64,000 nucleotides of DNA, from NCBI GenBank assembly GCA_902728285.1, contig CACVBU010000700.1, positions 162,047 through 226,046 of the forward strand. Direction: 5' to 3'. The position numbers were made by a program, and so were the translations under genes. The stretch comes from Clytia hemisphaerica. Its lineage: Eukaryota; Cnidaria; Hydrozoa; Leptothecata; Clytiidae. The notes beneath the pieces were generated by a model. It did not search any database. It had not been told where the DNA came from and saw only the letters and a list, made by a program, of their open reading frames with translations. This document shows, one piece after another, positions 39,101 through 51,100 of this stretch (its first letter is position 1; every line of letters begins with the position of its first letter).

Positions 39101-42100
39101 AAGACTGAGGTCGCTCCAGTGGAAACTCAACTATCTGAAAAGACTGAAGTCGCCCCTGTGGAAACTCAACCATCTGAAAAGACTGAAACAACACCGGAGG
39201 AAGTTAAGCCATCTGAAAAGACTGAAGTCGCTCCTGTGGAAAATCAACCATCCGAAAAGACTGAAATCGCTCCTGTGGAAACTCAACCATCCGAAAAGAC
39301 TGAAGTCGCTCAAGAGGAAGTCCAACTATCCGAAAAACTGAAGTCGCTCCAGTTGAAAGTAAACTGTCTGAAAAGACTGAAGTCGCTCCTGTAGAAACTC
39401 AACCATCTGAAAAGACTGAAGTCGCTCCAGAGGAAGCTCAAATATCTGAAAAGACTGAGGTCACTTCTGTGAAAACTCAACCATCTGAAAAGACTGAAGT
39501 CGCTCCTGAGGAAACTCAGCCATCCGAAAAGACTGAAGTCGCTCCTGTGGAAACTCAATCATCTGAAAAGACTGAAGTCGCTCCAGAGGAATATCAACTA
39601 TCTAAAAAGACTGAAGTCGCTCCTGTGAAAACTCAACCATCTGAAAAGACTGAAGTCGCTCCAGAGGAAACTCAACCATCCGAAGGGAATGAAGTCGCTC
39701 CTGTGAAAACTCAACCATCTGAAAAGACTGAAGTCGCTCCTGAGGAAACTCAGCCATCCGAAAAGACTGAAGTCGCTCCTGTGGAAACTCAATCATCTGA
39801 AAAGACTGAAGTCGCTCCAGAGGAAGCTCAACCATCTGAAAAGACTGAAGTTGCTCCAGAGGAAGTTCAACCATCTGAAAAGAATGAAGTCGCTCCTGTG
39901 GAAACTCAACCATCTGAAAAGACTGAAGTCGCTCAAGAGGAAGCTCAACCATCTGAAAAGACTGAAATTGTCCCAGTGGAAACTCAACCATTCAAAAAGA
40001 TTGAAATCGCTCAAGAGCAAACTCAACCATCTGAAAAGACTGAAACAACACCGGAGGAAGTTAAGCCATCTGAAAAGACTGAAGTCGCTCCTGAGGAAGA
40101 TCAACCATCCGAAAAGTCTGAAGTTGCTCCAGAGGAAGCTCAACTATCTGAAAAGACTGAAGTCGCTCCTGTGGAAACTCAACCATCCGAAAAGACTAAA
40201 GTCGCTCCAGAGGAAACTCAACCATCTGAAAAGACAGAAATATCTCCTGTCGAAGTTCAATCATCTGACAAGACTGAAAAGGCTCCAGAGGAAACTCGAC
40301 TAACCGAAAAGACCGAAGTCGCTCCAGAGGAAACTCATCTACCTGAAAAGACCGGGTACTCTCCTGATAATGCTGAGGTGGCTCCAGAGGAGACTCGACT
40401 ACCTGAAAAGACTGAAGTTGCAGAGGAATTTCAACCAGAAATACCATACAATCCTTTTCTCTCATCTTATGAAACAGGATTCAAAACCAGCTCACCTAAA
40501 GTTCATACAGCTCTAACTGAAAATGAAGGTTCAAAGAAACAACAAAATTCAGATGATTTATCCATCAACGATCGTAGATCTATGCAAAACTTGGGAGCAA
40601 TCGACCAATGTGAAAATGATGAAAAAGTTAATAATGAAATTGAAGAAGATTATGACCCTTTCCTTTCTGCATACGAGACAGGTTTCACTACCAGATCCCC
40701 TGATGACATCTTAACAGATGGTGTACATAAATATGTAGATTATGGTGATGTTTCTTCATGGCTTCAAGATAATAGTATTCAAATGCTTAGCGAGATTGCC
40801 ACAGATGGGGAAGAATCATCCAGAGAAGACAGCATCACTGTATCAGAATGTGATTCAATCTCACTCCACGATTTAAACCATGAATTGAAAGGCATTGAAA
40901 TTGAGCTAGGTGATTCTGAGAATCTTACTTTAGATGAACGAAAGATGTTGGTAGATGTCCTGGATAAGGATTTGGCCAGGATTAACCAGCATCTTGGTAA
41001 ACACAAAGTAGATAGTGCTGAATTTGAGGAATTCGAAAAAGTATGTTGTCGTAAGAATCATTTGGGAGAGCTGATAAAATCCTTTGAATCAATCGTCGAT
41101 CAACAGCTTGAGAAGAAGGCATTGTACGAAGAAAAGATTGACGAAGCTTTGAGAATGTTATCTGTAGTTGAGGACGAGAGTTGTCAGAAAGTGGATGTTG
41201 ATCTCCAAGATCGAGTCAAGATGGTCGAAGAGTATTTGGTACATTTGCAATCTATTGACCAGTTAGTTGGTGGTTGTTTTGACGATAATGCCATGTCCCA
41301 TTTACTGCCATCTGTCGATCAAGATCATTTACAAAGACAATTCACCATGTTTTCTGAACGATTCAATGACGTGGAAGAAAGTTTGAACAATCAAAATCAT
41401 TTCTTGAAACAGAAACTTGCATTGAAAGTGACTTTCGATAAACAGTTAAATGAACATTTAGTTAAAAACACTGATGCGGAACCAGAGGAGACTTCTCGTG
41501 TTGAAGACATTGAACAAGAGTTGAAATCTCTCGAGTTGGACTTATCACTGTTTAAAAACGTTCTCTCCTCATCCGAGATCAAGGACATCGAAAACAAAAT
41601 CGATCAACTTCTATCACATGGAAAAACCAATGTTGAACATATGCAGGAATCATCAGAAGCAACCAAAAACTCGCCTCAAGAAAACAAAGTTTGTGACTTA
41701 AATTTATGTGAAAACCGAGAAGATAACCCAAGCCAGAGTTCACTTGGAGTTTCAGCCACCATTCCAGCAGTGGTTGAACCATTGGAAAATGTTGTAAACT
41801 CTTCGCAAGAAAAACAGGTACCAGAAAATACAGAAAGCCCAAAGGATGCCGAGCCTTCAGGAGATGTAGACAACTTATTGACTGAATTACAAGCTGGTCA
41901 CAAATCTGATGACTCTACGGAGAGATCACTCCAACCAACCACAGAAGAAAACTCAAAAGATGAAGCCTACATTCAAAACGATGGACCAGGAAATGACTCT
42001 TTGCAAAACAACGTGCCAAATGTATTGGCTGCTTCTGGAGGTTTAAAGGAATCCAACATCCAAGAAACCGAAAATTCCCCAGATTCTATAACCACAAGTC

Positions 42101-45100
42101 AAAATTTAAAACAAGAGCACCTTGCACCGTTTGCGAAAGATCTTCAACAAGTCATGGAATCTGAAATATACTTTTCAAGTGATTCTCTAGACTCTGGTGA
42201 CGGGAAAGAAGTTGGCAAGGATGAAGAAATGACCACTGATCAAGCCAAAGTATTGGTGCTGGAGATTTTGGAATCAGCTGTCAATAAATTGAATGAATAC
42301 GAGAAGATCGATTATGATGGATGTAAAGATATCGGAGATATGATTGTACAGTTGCAGAATCTGGATATGAAAGCAACCAGAGATAGGATTGCGGATTGCC
42401 AAGCATTACTGGTTTCTTTGAAAAGTTCGTTGCCTGAAAACGAGGTTCTGGATTTGGAAGAGGAGGTTCAGAATCTGTTGCAATGTTTTGATGAAACCAT
42501 TGAAGAAGTCAACAAGAAGAAGTTTGATTACCAGAAAGTTTTGATTCTACAGACTGATTATGAAGAAGAATTGACCAAGCTTTCTGATTCGTTGACTTGC
42601 TTTCGTGAAGAAAATAGTCAACAACAAACGCATTTATCTTTGAATGATATGCATAAACAACTGGTGAAAGATAAAACAGTACTCGGCGATATGCATCAGG
42701 AGTTGAATCGTGTCAAGGAACAGAGAATTGAGATTCAAGATTCATTGCCAGTGAAAGTTTTTGAGGAACTGGAGATGATGGAAAATGAACTTGCTGATGA
42801 ATTAAGTGCAGTTGCATCTTCAATTGTCAAGGAAGGATCTTTTCTGGAGAATCTGAAAGCCACAAAACGAACCCTATCGTTGACCATCTTGAAACAAATT
42901 GGATCTGTTGAGACATTAGCAGAGGAAATCAAGAAGCGAGATTCAAATGGTGCTGAGAATCTGCCGACTAAAGCTTTCGATTTGAAAGAAAGTTGGAATC
43001 TGACGAAGCCGGTCATCAAAGCATCTTTTAAGAATCTTCCTGCTGAGGATGTTAATGAACTGCAAGCTTACTCCGAGCATCTTGATGGACAATTTGTATT
43101 GATACAGAATCGATTTGATCAACCAGATTTCGTTTATAATAGTTTGGAACAGAAATTCAAGAGCTGGCAAAGATAAATTTGAAGAATTAAAATCATCTTG
43201 GAAGGATCGCAACGTAGGCACTTACGATGTCGAGATGAAGCGACAAGATCAAATTACGCGAGATGTGGAGAAGAGAGCTCTTGAGCTTGGAATATTGGAT
43301 CAGAATCTGACTGGAACAATATCTGGCGATGTCAAAGAATCCTTGATTCAGAAAGTTGAAGATTTGAAAATATTGGTTGAGAATTGTTCACATGAAGTCA
43401 AATCTTTGTGGATTGCTTCTAAAGAAAATCTGAAATCTTTAGAAGAAGGTCGAAACGCATTTGAAGAATGGATGAAGGCTGCAAAGGAAGTGAATGATAG
43501 TTTTGAAGAATCTGGTGATCTCCAACAGGAGAGATTTAATGTTGACAATCTAGAGGCATCTTACGAGGCGTTGGATTCAGTCATTTTACCAATTCATAAA
43601 GCAGAATGCCAGGAAATGTTGAACAGCTTGAAATCGAAGATTCGTGAATTTGATCATAAGAAAGATGAACAAACGCGAAATGAAAAGGATTCTCGACAAC
43701 TGGAGAAAATGTATAAAGCAACGCGTAATTGGTTGAAAACAATGCTTAAGAATGTGACCTCAGTCGATCAGGATGTAACCACACTCGATGAATGGTTAAA
43801 TGATCTGAATGCATCACATCAGGAGTACCAGGAAGAAAAGAGTGACCTTGTTGATCTTTTAACACAACTGAGAGAAACAGGTCATCACCAGATGGTTGAA
43901 AACCTTGAAAACATTATTGCCAAAGTTGGCAAAGCTTTCGATACCAGACGTGAACGATTGGTGCATGATCTGAAATACCGAGATGAATATTTGAATAGAG
44001 TTGATGTTTTGATTAAAAATATTGAAAAGCAGGAGAAGCCTGTTTCAAATGAAGACGTTTGGGATGATGAACAATATCTGAAGCTCCAGTATACAATTGA
44101 TTCTCAAATTACTGAACTGGATACTCAACTCCAAAGAATATCTATCCAAATCCCAACTACAGAATTCAACAAATTTCGCTTACAGCTTGATCAATTGAAA
44201 GGGCGTGTTGATCATTTAAAACAGAAGATTAGCGAGCATCTGACGCTCGTAAAGTCGCATGAAAAGTCCATGCTTGATATGAGTTCGACTATCGAAGCTG
44301 CTCAAAAAGATATCGAGGAGATAAACCGAGTTACGGATCGAGTTCTCGAAGGGGAAAAAGAGCTTAGTACGAGTTTGTTAACTCAGACAGAATGTCGACT
44401 CCTTGAAGTGTCTTTATGGGTGAATGGATGTTCTAAAGATGTCAGTACTAATGATGGTGAGGATATCGAGGTTCGGGAATTGTTAGCAAGTTTTGAATGT
44501 AATGTGGAAACTACTAAAATGACATTGACCGATTTACGCAAAAAGATGGAAAGATATGACGAGTTTGTGTCTAAAGTGAATACATTAGGTTCGCTGGTGA
44601 GTTTGTTGCAAGACCAAGAGGCTAAAGTGCATCAAGTTGCCAGCGTGGAGCATTTGATGAAGGAGTTGAACGAGGTTGGACAGGATGTTGAACGTTCGGA
44701 TTTAATACAAAAGCATCGTTTGTCAATATTGTTGGAAATTGAAGATATTGAAAGCCGATGTGAAAAGCTTTTGGCAAGATTTGAAGAATCGAAATTGGTT
44801 CAAGATGAAAGTTTGATGAATATACTTGAGGGGATAACTGTATTTGTGGAAAATGTCCAACAGTATTTGATTGAAGGAGACGATCTTTCTAACGAAACTG
44901 TGACATCTTTGAAAGACATCTTGAATAATCTCAGATTATACAAATCGAAAAGTGGAGAACTTTTACAAACCGTTTTCGAACATTCGACAACTGATAATGT
45001 AGAATTCATAGTACAAATCAATGAAATCAAAAACAATGTATCGAGTTTACAAGATTTACTGTCAGCTAAGGAAGTTTCCGTATTGGAACAAATCTCTGCT

Positions 45101-48100
45101 AAGAATTCGATTCATGGCAGGTGCGAAGATCTTGATTCAGCCGTCAATCTGCTTGGAGATGAGCAGCGAAAACTAGATAGAAGTTTTGAAGAATGGAGAC
45201 GCAAAAATACTCTGGGAGATATAATCCAACATTTAGAACCACTTCGTGACCAATCAGATTCTATTTCAAAAGAGTTGCCCATACTGAAAAAGGAGGCGGA
45301 ATCATTGAAACGCGACGATTCTTTTGACCACGAGATTCAAGGACGAATCGAGAAGCTAGAGTGTAAACAAGAAGTGTTGATTTCATCTTTACATCGTATT
45401 GGAGAAACCTCGAAGAAACTTTTAAAATACATCAACAAAATGGAGTGGCCTCTCTTCCAACAGCTCGTAGATGAGTCATCTGAGACTTCAGTCAACCACA
45501 ATTATTTGAAAGGACGTTTAGAAATTGTTTACATGAAGTTATTGAAAAGGAAAACCAAGCTTGATAATCTGATTAGTACCCAATCATCTTTGACGGATCT
45601 TGAAAAAGAAGTTTTTTCAAATCTCCCTCAAGTCATGGAAACAAAAGACAAACTAGATCGTTTTAAACAGGAATTTAGTTCACTGTTAGAACGTTTCGAA
45701 ATGAATCTGACAATGAATAAAGATTCGTCTTCCTTACTCTTCAACGATACAATTGAAGATTCTTCATTTTCTTTGGGAGACGTTCTCGAAGAAGAATCTC
45801 TTAACCAATCAGATGGGCCAGACAGTGTTTTCTCATCAGAGAATCTTAACAACAGCTTCGGTTTACGTTGGTTTAAACAACAACCTCCCACCAGTACACC
45901 TCTTGTACCAAATGACACTGAAATTGACGAGTGGTTGATCAAAGCGCACCAAGGACTTCACGATTGCCAGAACATCATGGAAGAAAATGATAGTGATTTA
46001 ACCAAACAGCTAAGACAGGTACTTTCACGATTTATATTTTCTATGCCTTTCTTCGTATACTCATTCCCATGTATTGTATTGAAATCTGTGTGCACCTTTT
46101 TTGCTACCGTGAGGAAACCACTCTCAAGGAAATGAGTATAAAACGCTGACCATAGATTTATAAAGCTTGAAGGGCTAGATGTCGTGCTTTAAGCCATCGC
46201 AGGCAAAAAAAAGTGAATATCGGAAAAAATATTGTTGCTATTGTTTTCAAAAACCCGCGAAGCTTCTGATTGGTCAAGTGCTGAAATTCTTTTATGTAAT
46301 GTTACGTGACCTAAGTAGGATTTCCTACCTAACCTCGGCACACTTTTCAGCAAAAGTACGCCATCCAGCTCTTCGGGCTTTATAAATGGTTTCCACATGG
46401 TAGCAAGAGAAGAGTGCACGTTTAAAGCGAATTGACTTGAATAAACTAAAGTAGAATCAAAGAATGAACTCTTCGTTGAGTATCTCTGTTTTTTTACAAG
46501 GCTGTCTTTATGTATCAGAAAATCTGACAATTTTTCTGACCTCTATTGGGCTTTTCCAGAAATTTTCCGTACCCATTCCGTATGTCTATCCTGTTGCAAG
46601 AATAAAGGGCACGTTTAAAGCGAACGGACTTGCATAAACTAGATGATTTCCATTTTTCGAGTTCCGCAGCTTCCTGGATATCTGACCTGAAAAGAATCGA
46701 CCCCTGAATGTCCAAGTGGATAGAATGGATAGAAGGGTTGAGAATATCCATGCATTTTGTACTGTACACCCTGAATATCCAATCATTCTGTCTTGTACCC
46801 CCTGGATATCCTCTCCCTCTTATAAGGTCCTACCCCATGGATATCCAAATAGCATGAACCCCCTTCCAGTGTCAATAAGTTGTATTTTGATGCAGTTGAA
46901 GATGAACATTTAGACTTGCTGACTTCTTGGTTTTGTGATGAATTCCTACAGTACTTAGATTATATCTTTTTTAACATTTTGAATATTTTCCTTCTTTAAA
47001 GAGACGTTTCCATACGTTAACCCTTCTAATTGAGGTTTTTCTCACCCTATAAATCTTATACGACCTCTTTTAAAAGCTAAAATAAACGATGAAAAATAGT
47101 TTTCATGTTTTTATCACAAATTGTTATTATAGGACTTGAGAGATGAACTACGAGCGCTCGTGGACACTGTCCCATATATCGAGTTTGAAAGATCTTCAAA
47201 TATTTTACAGGATTTAAAAACAAGCGTTCAAGTTCTAGACAACAGTATTCGAATCCAAAGACCTTTGACATCATCCGTAGCTGGTAGAACTGTACAGAAG
47301 AAAGAAGCTGGTCGCGAACGTGTTGAGAGCTTGGAAATTCTACTCGGCGATCTTTATGTGGAACCTTTACAAATATCTTTACCACAAGAAGGAGTTGGAC
47401 ATCTTTCAAACAGACAATCTCACCAAAACAATATTACTATGGAGAATAGCCAATCAACGCGGAATTTAGTTTTCCACGAGGACATTTGCAACGAATTTAC
47501 CATGAGTGATGTTGAAACATCTAGTGGATTTGTTTTTGAAAATTTGGATAATCCGAAAGAGTCGGAAAATGAACTAGAACATAATGAAGCAATAACAGAA
47601 AAAGTAGAGTCGATGCTGCTGGATAACTCGAAAAAACAACAGGATGAATCTGTCAAAGCCAAAGTAGAAATAACATCAAAATCGATCAAGAGTCCAGAAT
47701 CAAACGAAAGTGATATTGATTCGTATCAATTTGTCAATGAGGAAATCGATAGCGAACAAATTTCTGGACCATCAAGAGTGGAACTGGTTTCTGAGTCAAC
47801 GGAAGACGAAGCTGAAAAGGTTTCGGAACCAACAAAAGTTGACCAAATTTCCGAACCAACGGAAGTTGAACAAGTTTCTGAACCAACGGTAGTCGAACAC
47901 GTTTCTGAACCAACGGAAGTTGAACAAGTTTCTGAACCAACGATAAAGGAACAAGTTTCCGAACCCTCAGAAGTTGAACAAGTTTCTGAATCAACGAAAG
48001 TCGAACAAGCTTCTGAGCCAACGAAAGTTGAACAAGTTTCCGAACCAACCGAAGTCAAACAAGTTTCCGCACCAACAGAAGTTGAACATGTTTCCAAACC

Positions 48101-51100
48101 CTCAGAAGTTGAACAAATTTCCAAATCGACAGAAGTCGAAAAACTTTCTAAACCAACGGAAGTCGAAAAAGTTTCTGAACCAACGGTAGTCGAACACGTT
48201 TCTGAACCAACGGAAGTTGAACAAGTTTCTGAACCAACGATAAAGGAACAAGTTTCCGAACCCTCAGAAGTTGAACAAGTTTCTGAATCAACGAAAGTCG
48301 AACAAGCTTCTGAGCCAACGAAAGTTGAACAAGTTTCCGAACCCTCAGAAGTTGAACAAGTTTCCGAACCAACGGAAGTCGAACACGTTTCCGAACCAAC
48401 GGTAGTCGAACACGTTTCTGAACCAACGGAAGTTGAACAAGTTTCTGAACCAACGATAAAGGAACAAGTTTCCAAACCCTCAGAAGTTGAACAAATTTCC
48501 AAATCGACAGAAGTCGAAAAACTTTCTAAACCAACGGAAGTCGAAAAAGTTTCTGAACCAACGGAAGTCAAACACGTTTCTGAACCAACGGAAGTTGAAC
48601 ACGTGTCTGAACCAACGATAAAGGAACAAGTTTCCGAACCCTCAGAAGTTGAACAAGTTTCTGAACCAACGAAAGTCGAACAAGATTCTGAATCAACGAA
48701 AGTTGAACAAGTTTCCGAACCCTCAGAAGTTGAACAAGTTTCCGAACCAACGGAAGTCGAACACGTTTCCGAACCAACGAAAGTCGAACAAGTTTTTGAA
48801 CCAACGAAAGTCGAACAAGTTTTTGAACCAACGAAAGTTGAACAAGTTTGGAAACCAACGGAAGTCAAACAAGTTTCCGAACCAACAGAAGTTGAACATG
48901 TTTCCAAACCAACAGAAGTTGAACAAGTTTGTGAACCAACGATAAAGGAACAAGTTTCCGAACCCTCAGAAGTTGAACAAGTTTCTGAATCAACGAAAGT
49001 CGAACAAGCTTCTGAGCCAACGAAAGTTGAACAAGTTTCCGAACCAACGGAAGTCAAACAAGTTTCCGCACCAACAGAAGTCGAACATGTTTCTGAACCA
49101 ACGAAAATCAATCAAGTTTCCAAACCCTCAGAAGTTGAACAGGTTTCCAAACCAACAGAAGTTTCCAAATCGACAGAAGTCGGAAAACTTTCTAAACCAA
49201 CGGAAGTCGAAAAAGTTTCCGAACCAACAGAAGTTGAACACGTTTCCGAACCGTCAAAAGTCAAAGAAGTCTCTGAACCATCGAAAGTGAAAAAAGTTTC
49301 CGAACCAACGAAAGTCGAACAAGCTTCTGAATCGACGAAAGTCGAACAAGCTTCTGAACCAACGAAAGTTGAACAAGTTTCCGAACCCTCAGAAGTTGAA
49401 CAAGTTTCCGAACCAACGAAAGTCGAACAAGTTTCAGAACCAACGAAAGTGGATCAAGTTTCCGAACCAACGAAAGTCGAACAAGTTTCCGAACCAACAG
49501 AAGTCAAACAAGTTTCTAAACCAACGAAACTCGAACACGAACCAACAGAAGTCGAAGAATTTTTTGAACCAACGAAAGTCGATCAAGTTTCTGAACCAAC
49601 GAAAGTGGAACAAGTTACTGAACCAACGAAAGTGGAACAAGTTTCCGAACCAACGAAAGTGGAACAAGTTTCTGAACCAACAAAAGTCGAGCAGGTTTCC
49701 GAACCAACCAAAGTCGAGCAGGTTTCTGAACCAACAGAAGTTGAACAAGTTTTTGAACCAACGAAAGTGGAACAAGTTTCTGAACCAACGAAAGTTGAAC
49801 AAGCTTCTGAACCAACAAAAGTGGATCAAGCTTCCGAACCAACGAAAGTGGAACAAGTTTCTGAACCAACGAAAGTGGAACAAGTTTCTGAACCAACGAA
49901 AGTGGATCAAGCTTCCGAACCAACGAAAGTGGAACAAGTTTCTGAACCAACGAAAGTTGACCAAGTTTCCGAACCAACGAAAGTTGAACAAGTTTCTGAA
50001 CCAACGGAAGTTGAACAAGTTTCTGAACCAACGGAAGTTGAACAAGCTTCTGAACCAACAAAAGTGGATCAAGCTTCCGAACCAACGAAAGTGGAACAAG
50101 TTTCTGAACCAACGAAAGTGGAACAAGCTTCTGAACCAACAAAAGTGGATCAAGCTTCCGAACCAACGAAAGTGGAACAAGTTTCTGAACCAACGAAAGT
50201 GGAACAAGTTTCTGAACCAACGAAAGTGGAACAAGTTTTTGAACCAACAAAAGTGGAACAAGCTTCCGAACCAACGAAAGTGGAACAAGTTTCTGAACCA
50301 ACGAAAGTTGACCAAGTTTCCGAACCAACGAAAGTTGAACAAGTTTCTGAACCAACGAAAGTGGAACAAGTTTCTGAACCAACAAAAGTCGAGCAGGTTT
50401 CTGAACCAACAGAAGCTGAACAAGTTTTTGAACCAACGAAAGTCGAACAAGTTTCCGAACCGACGAAAGTGGAACAAGTTTCCGAACCCTCAGAAGTTGA
50501 ACAAGTTTCTGAACCAACGAAAGTGGAACATGCTTCCAAACCAACGGAAGTCGAAAAAGTTTCTGAACCATCGAAAGACGAAAAAGTTTTCAAACCATCG
50601 AAAGTCGAACAAGTTTCCGAACCAACGGAAGTCGAGCAGGTTTCTGAACCAACAGAAGTTGAACAAGTTTTTGAACCAACGAAAGTGAAACACGTTTCTG
50701 AACCTACGAAAGTGGAACAAGTTTCTGAACCAGCAAAAGTCGAACAAATTTCCGAACCAACAAAAGTCGAACAAGTTTCTGAACCAACAGAAGTTGAACA
50801 AGTTTCCGAACCAACGATAGAGGAACACGTTTCCGAACCGTCACAAGTTGAACAAGTTTCTAAACCATCGAAAGTCGAACAAGTTTCTGAACCAACGAAA
50901 GTTGAACACGTTTCTGTACCAACAAAAGTCGAACAAGTTTTCGAACCAACGGAAGTTGAACATGTTTCTGAACCAACGAAAGTTGAACAAGTTTCCGAAC
51001 CATTACAAGTCGAACAGGTTTCTGAACCAACGGAAGATGAACATGTTTCCAAACCAACGGAAGTCGAAAAAGTTTCTGAACCATCGAAAGACGAAAAAGT

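Noticed and set aside
36284-40465. Antisense and alternative-frame ORFs (for example SLFGWLSFHRSDF-type proteins)
   Set aside because: Shadows of the 39-bp coding array, whose unit lacks stops in several frames. The sense frame is fixed by both flanking exons.
39469-43176. Separate gene starting within the array
   Set aside because: It is the same exon after a one-base deletion; no promoter, and the repeat register crosses the break.
43115-46135. Separate 1,006-codon gene
   Set aside because: It joins the upstream reading once a single extra A is removed, and its last codons past 46018 are intron.
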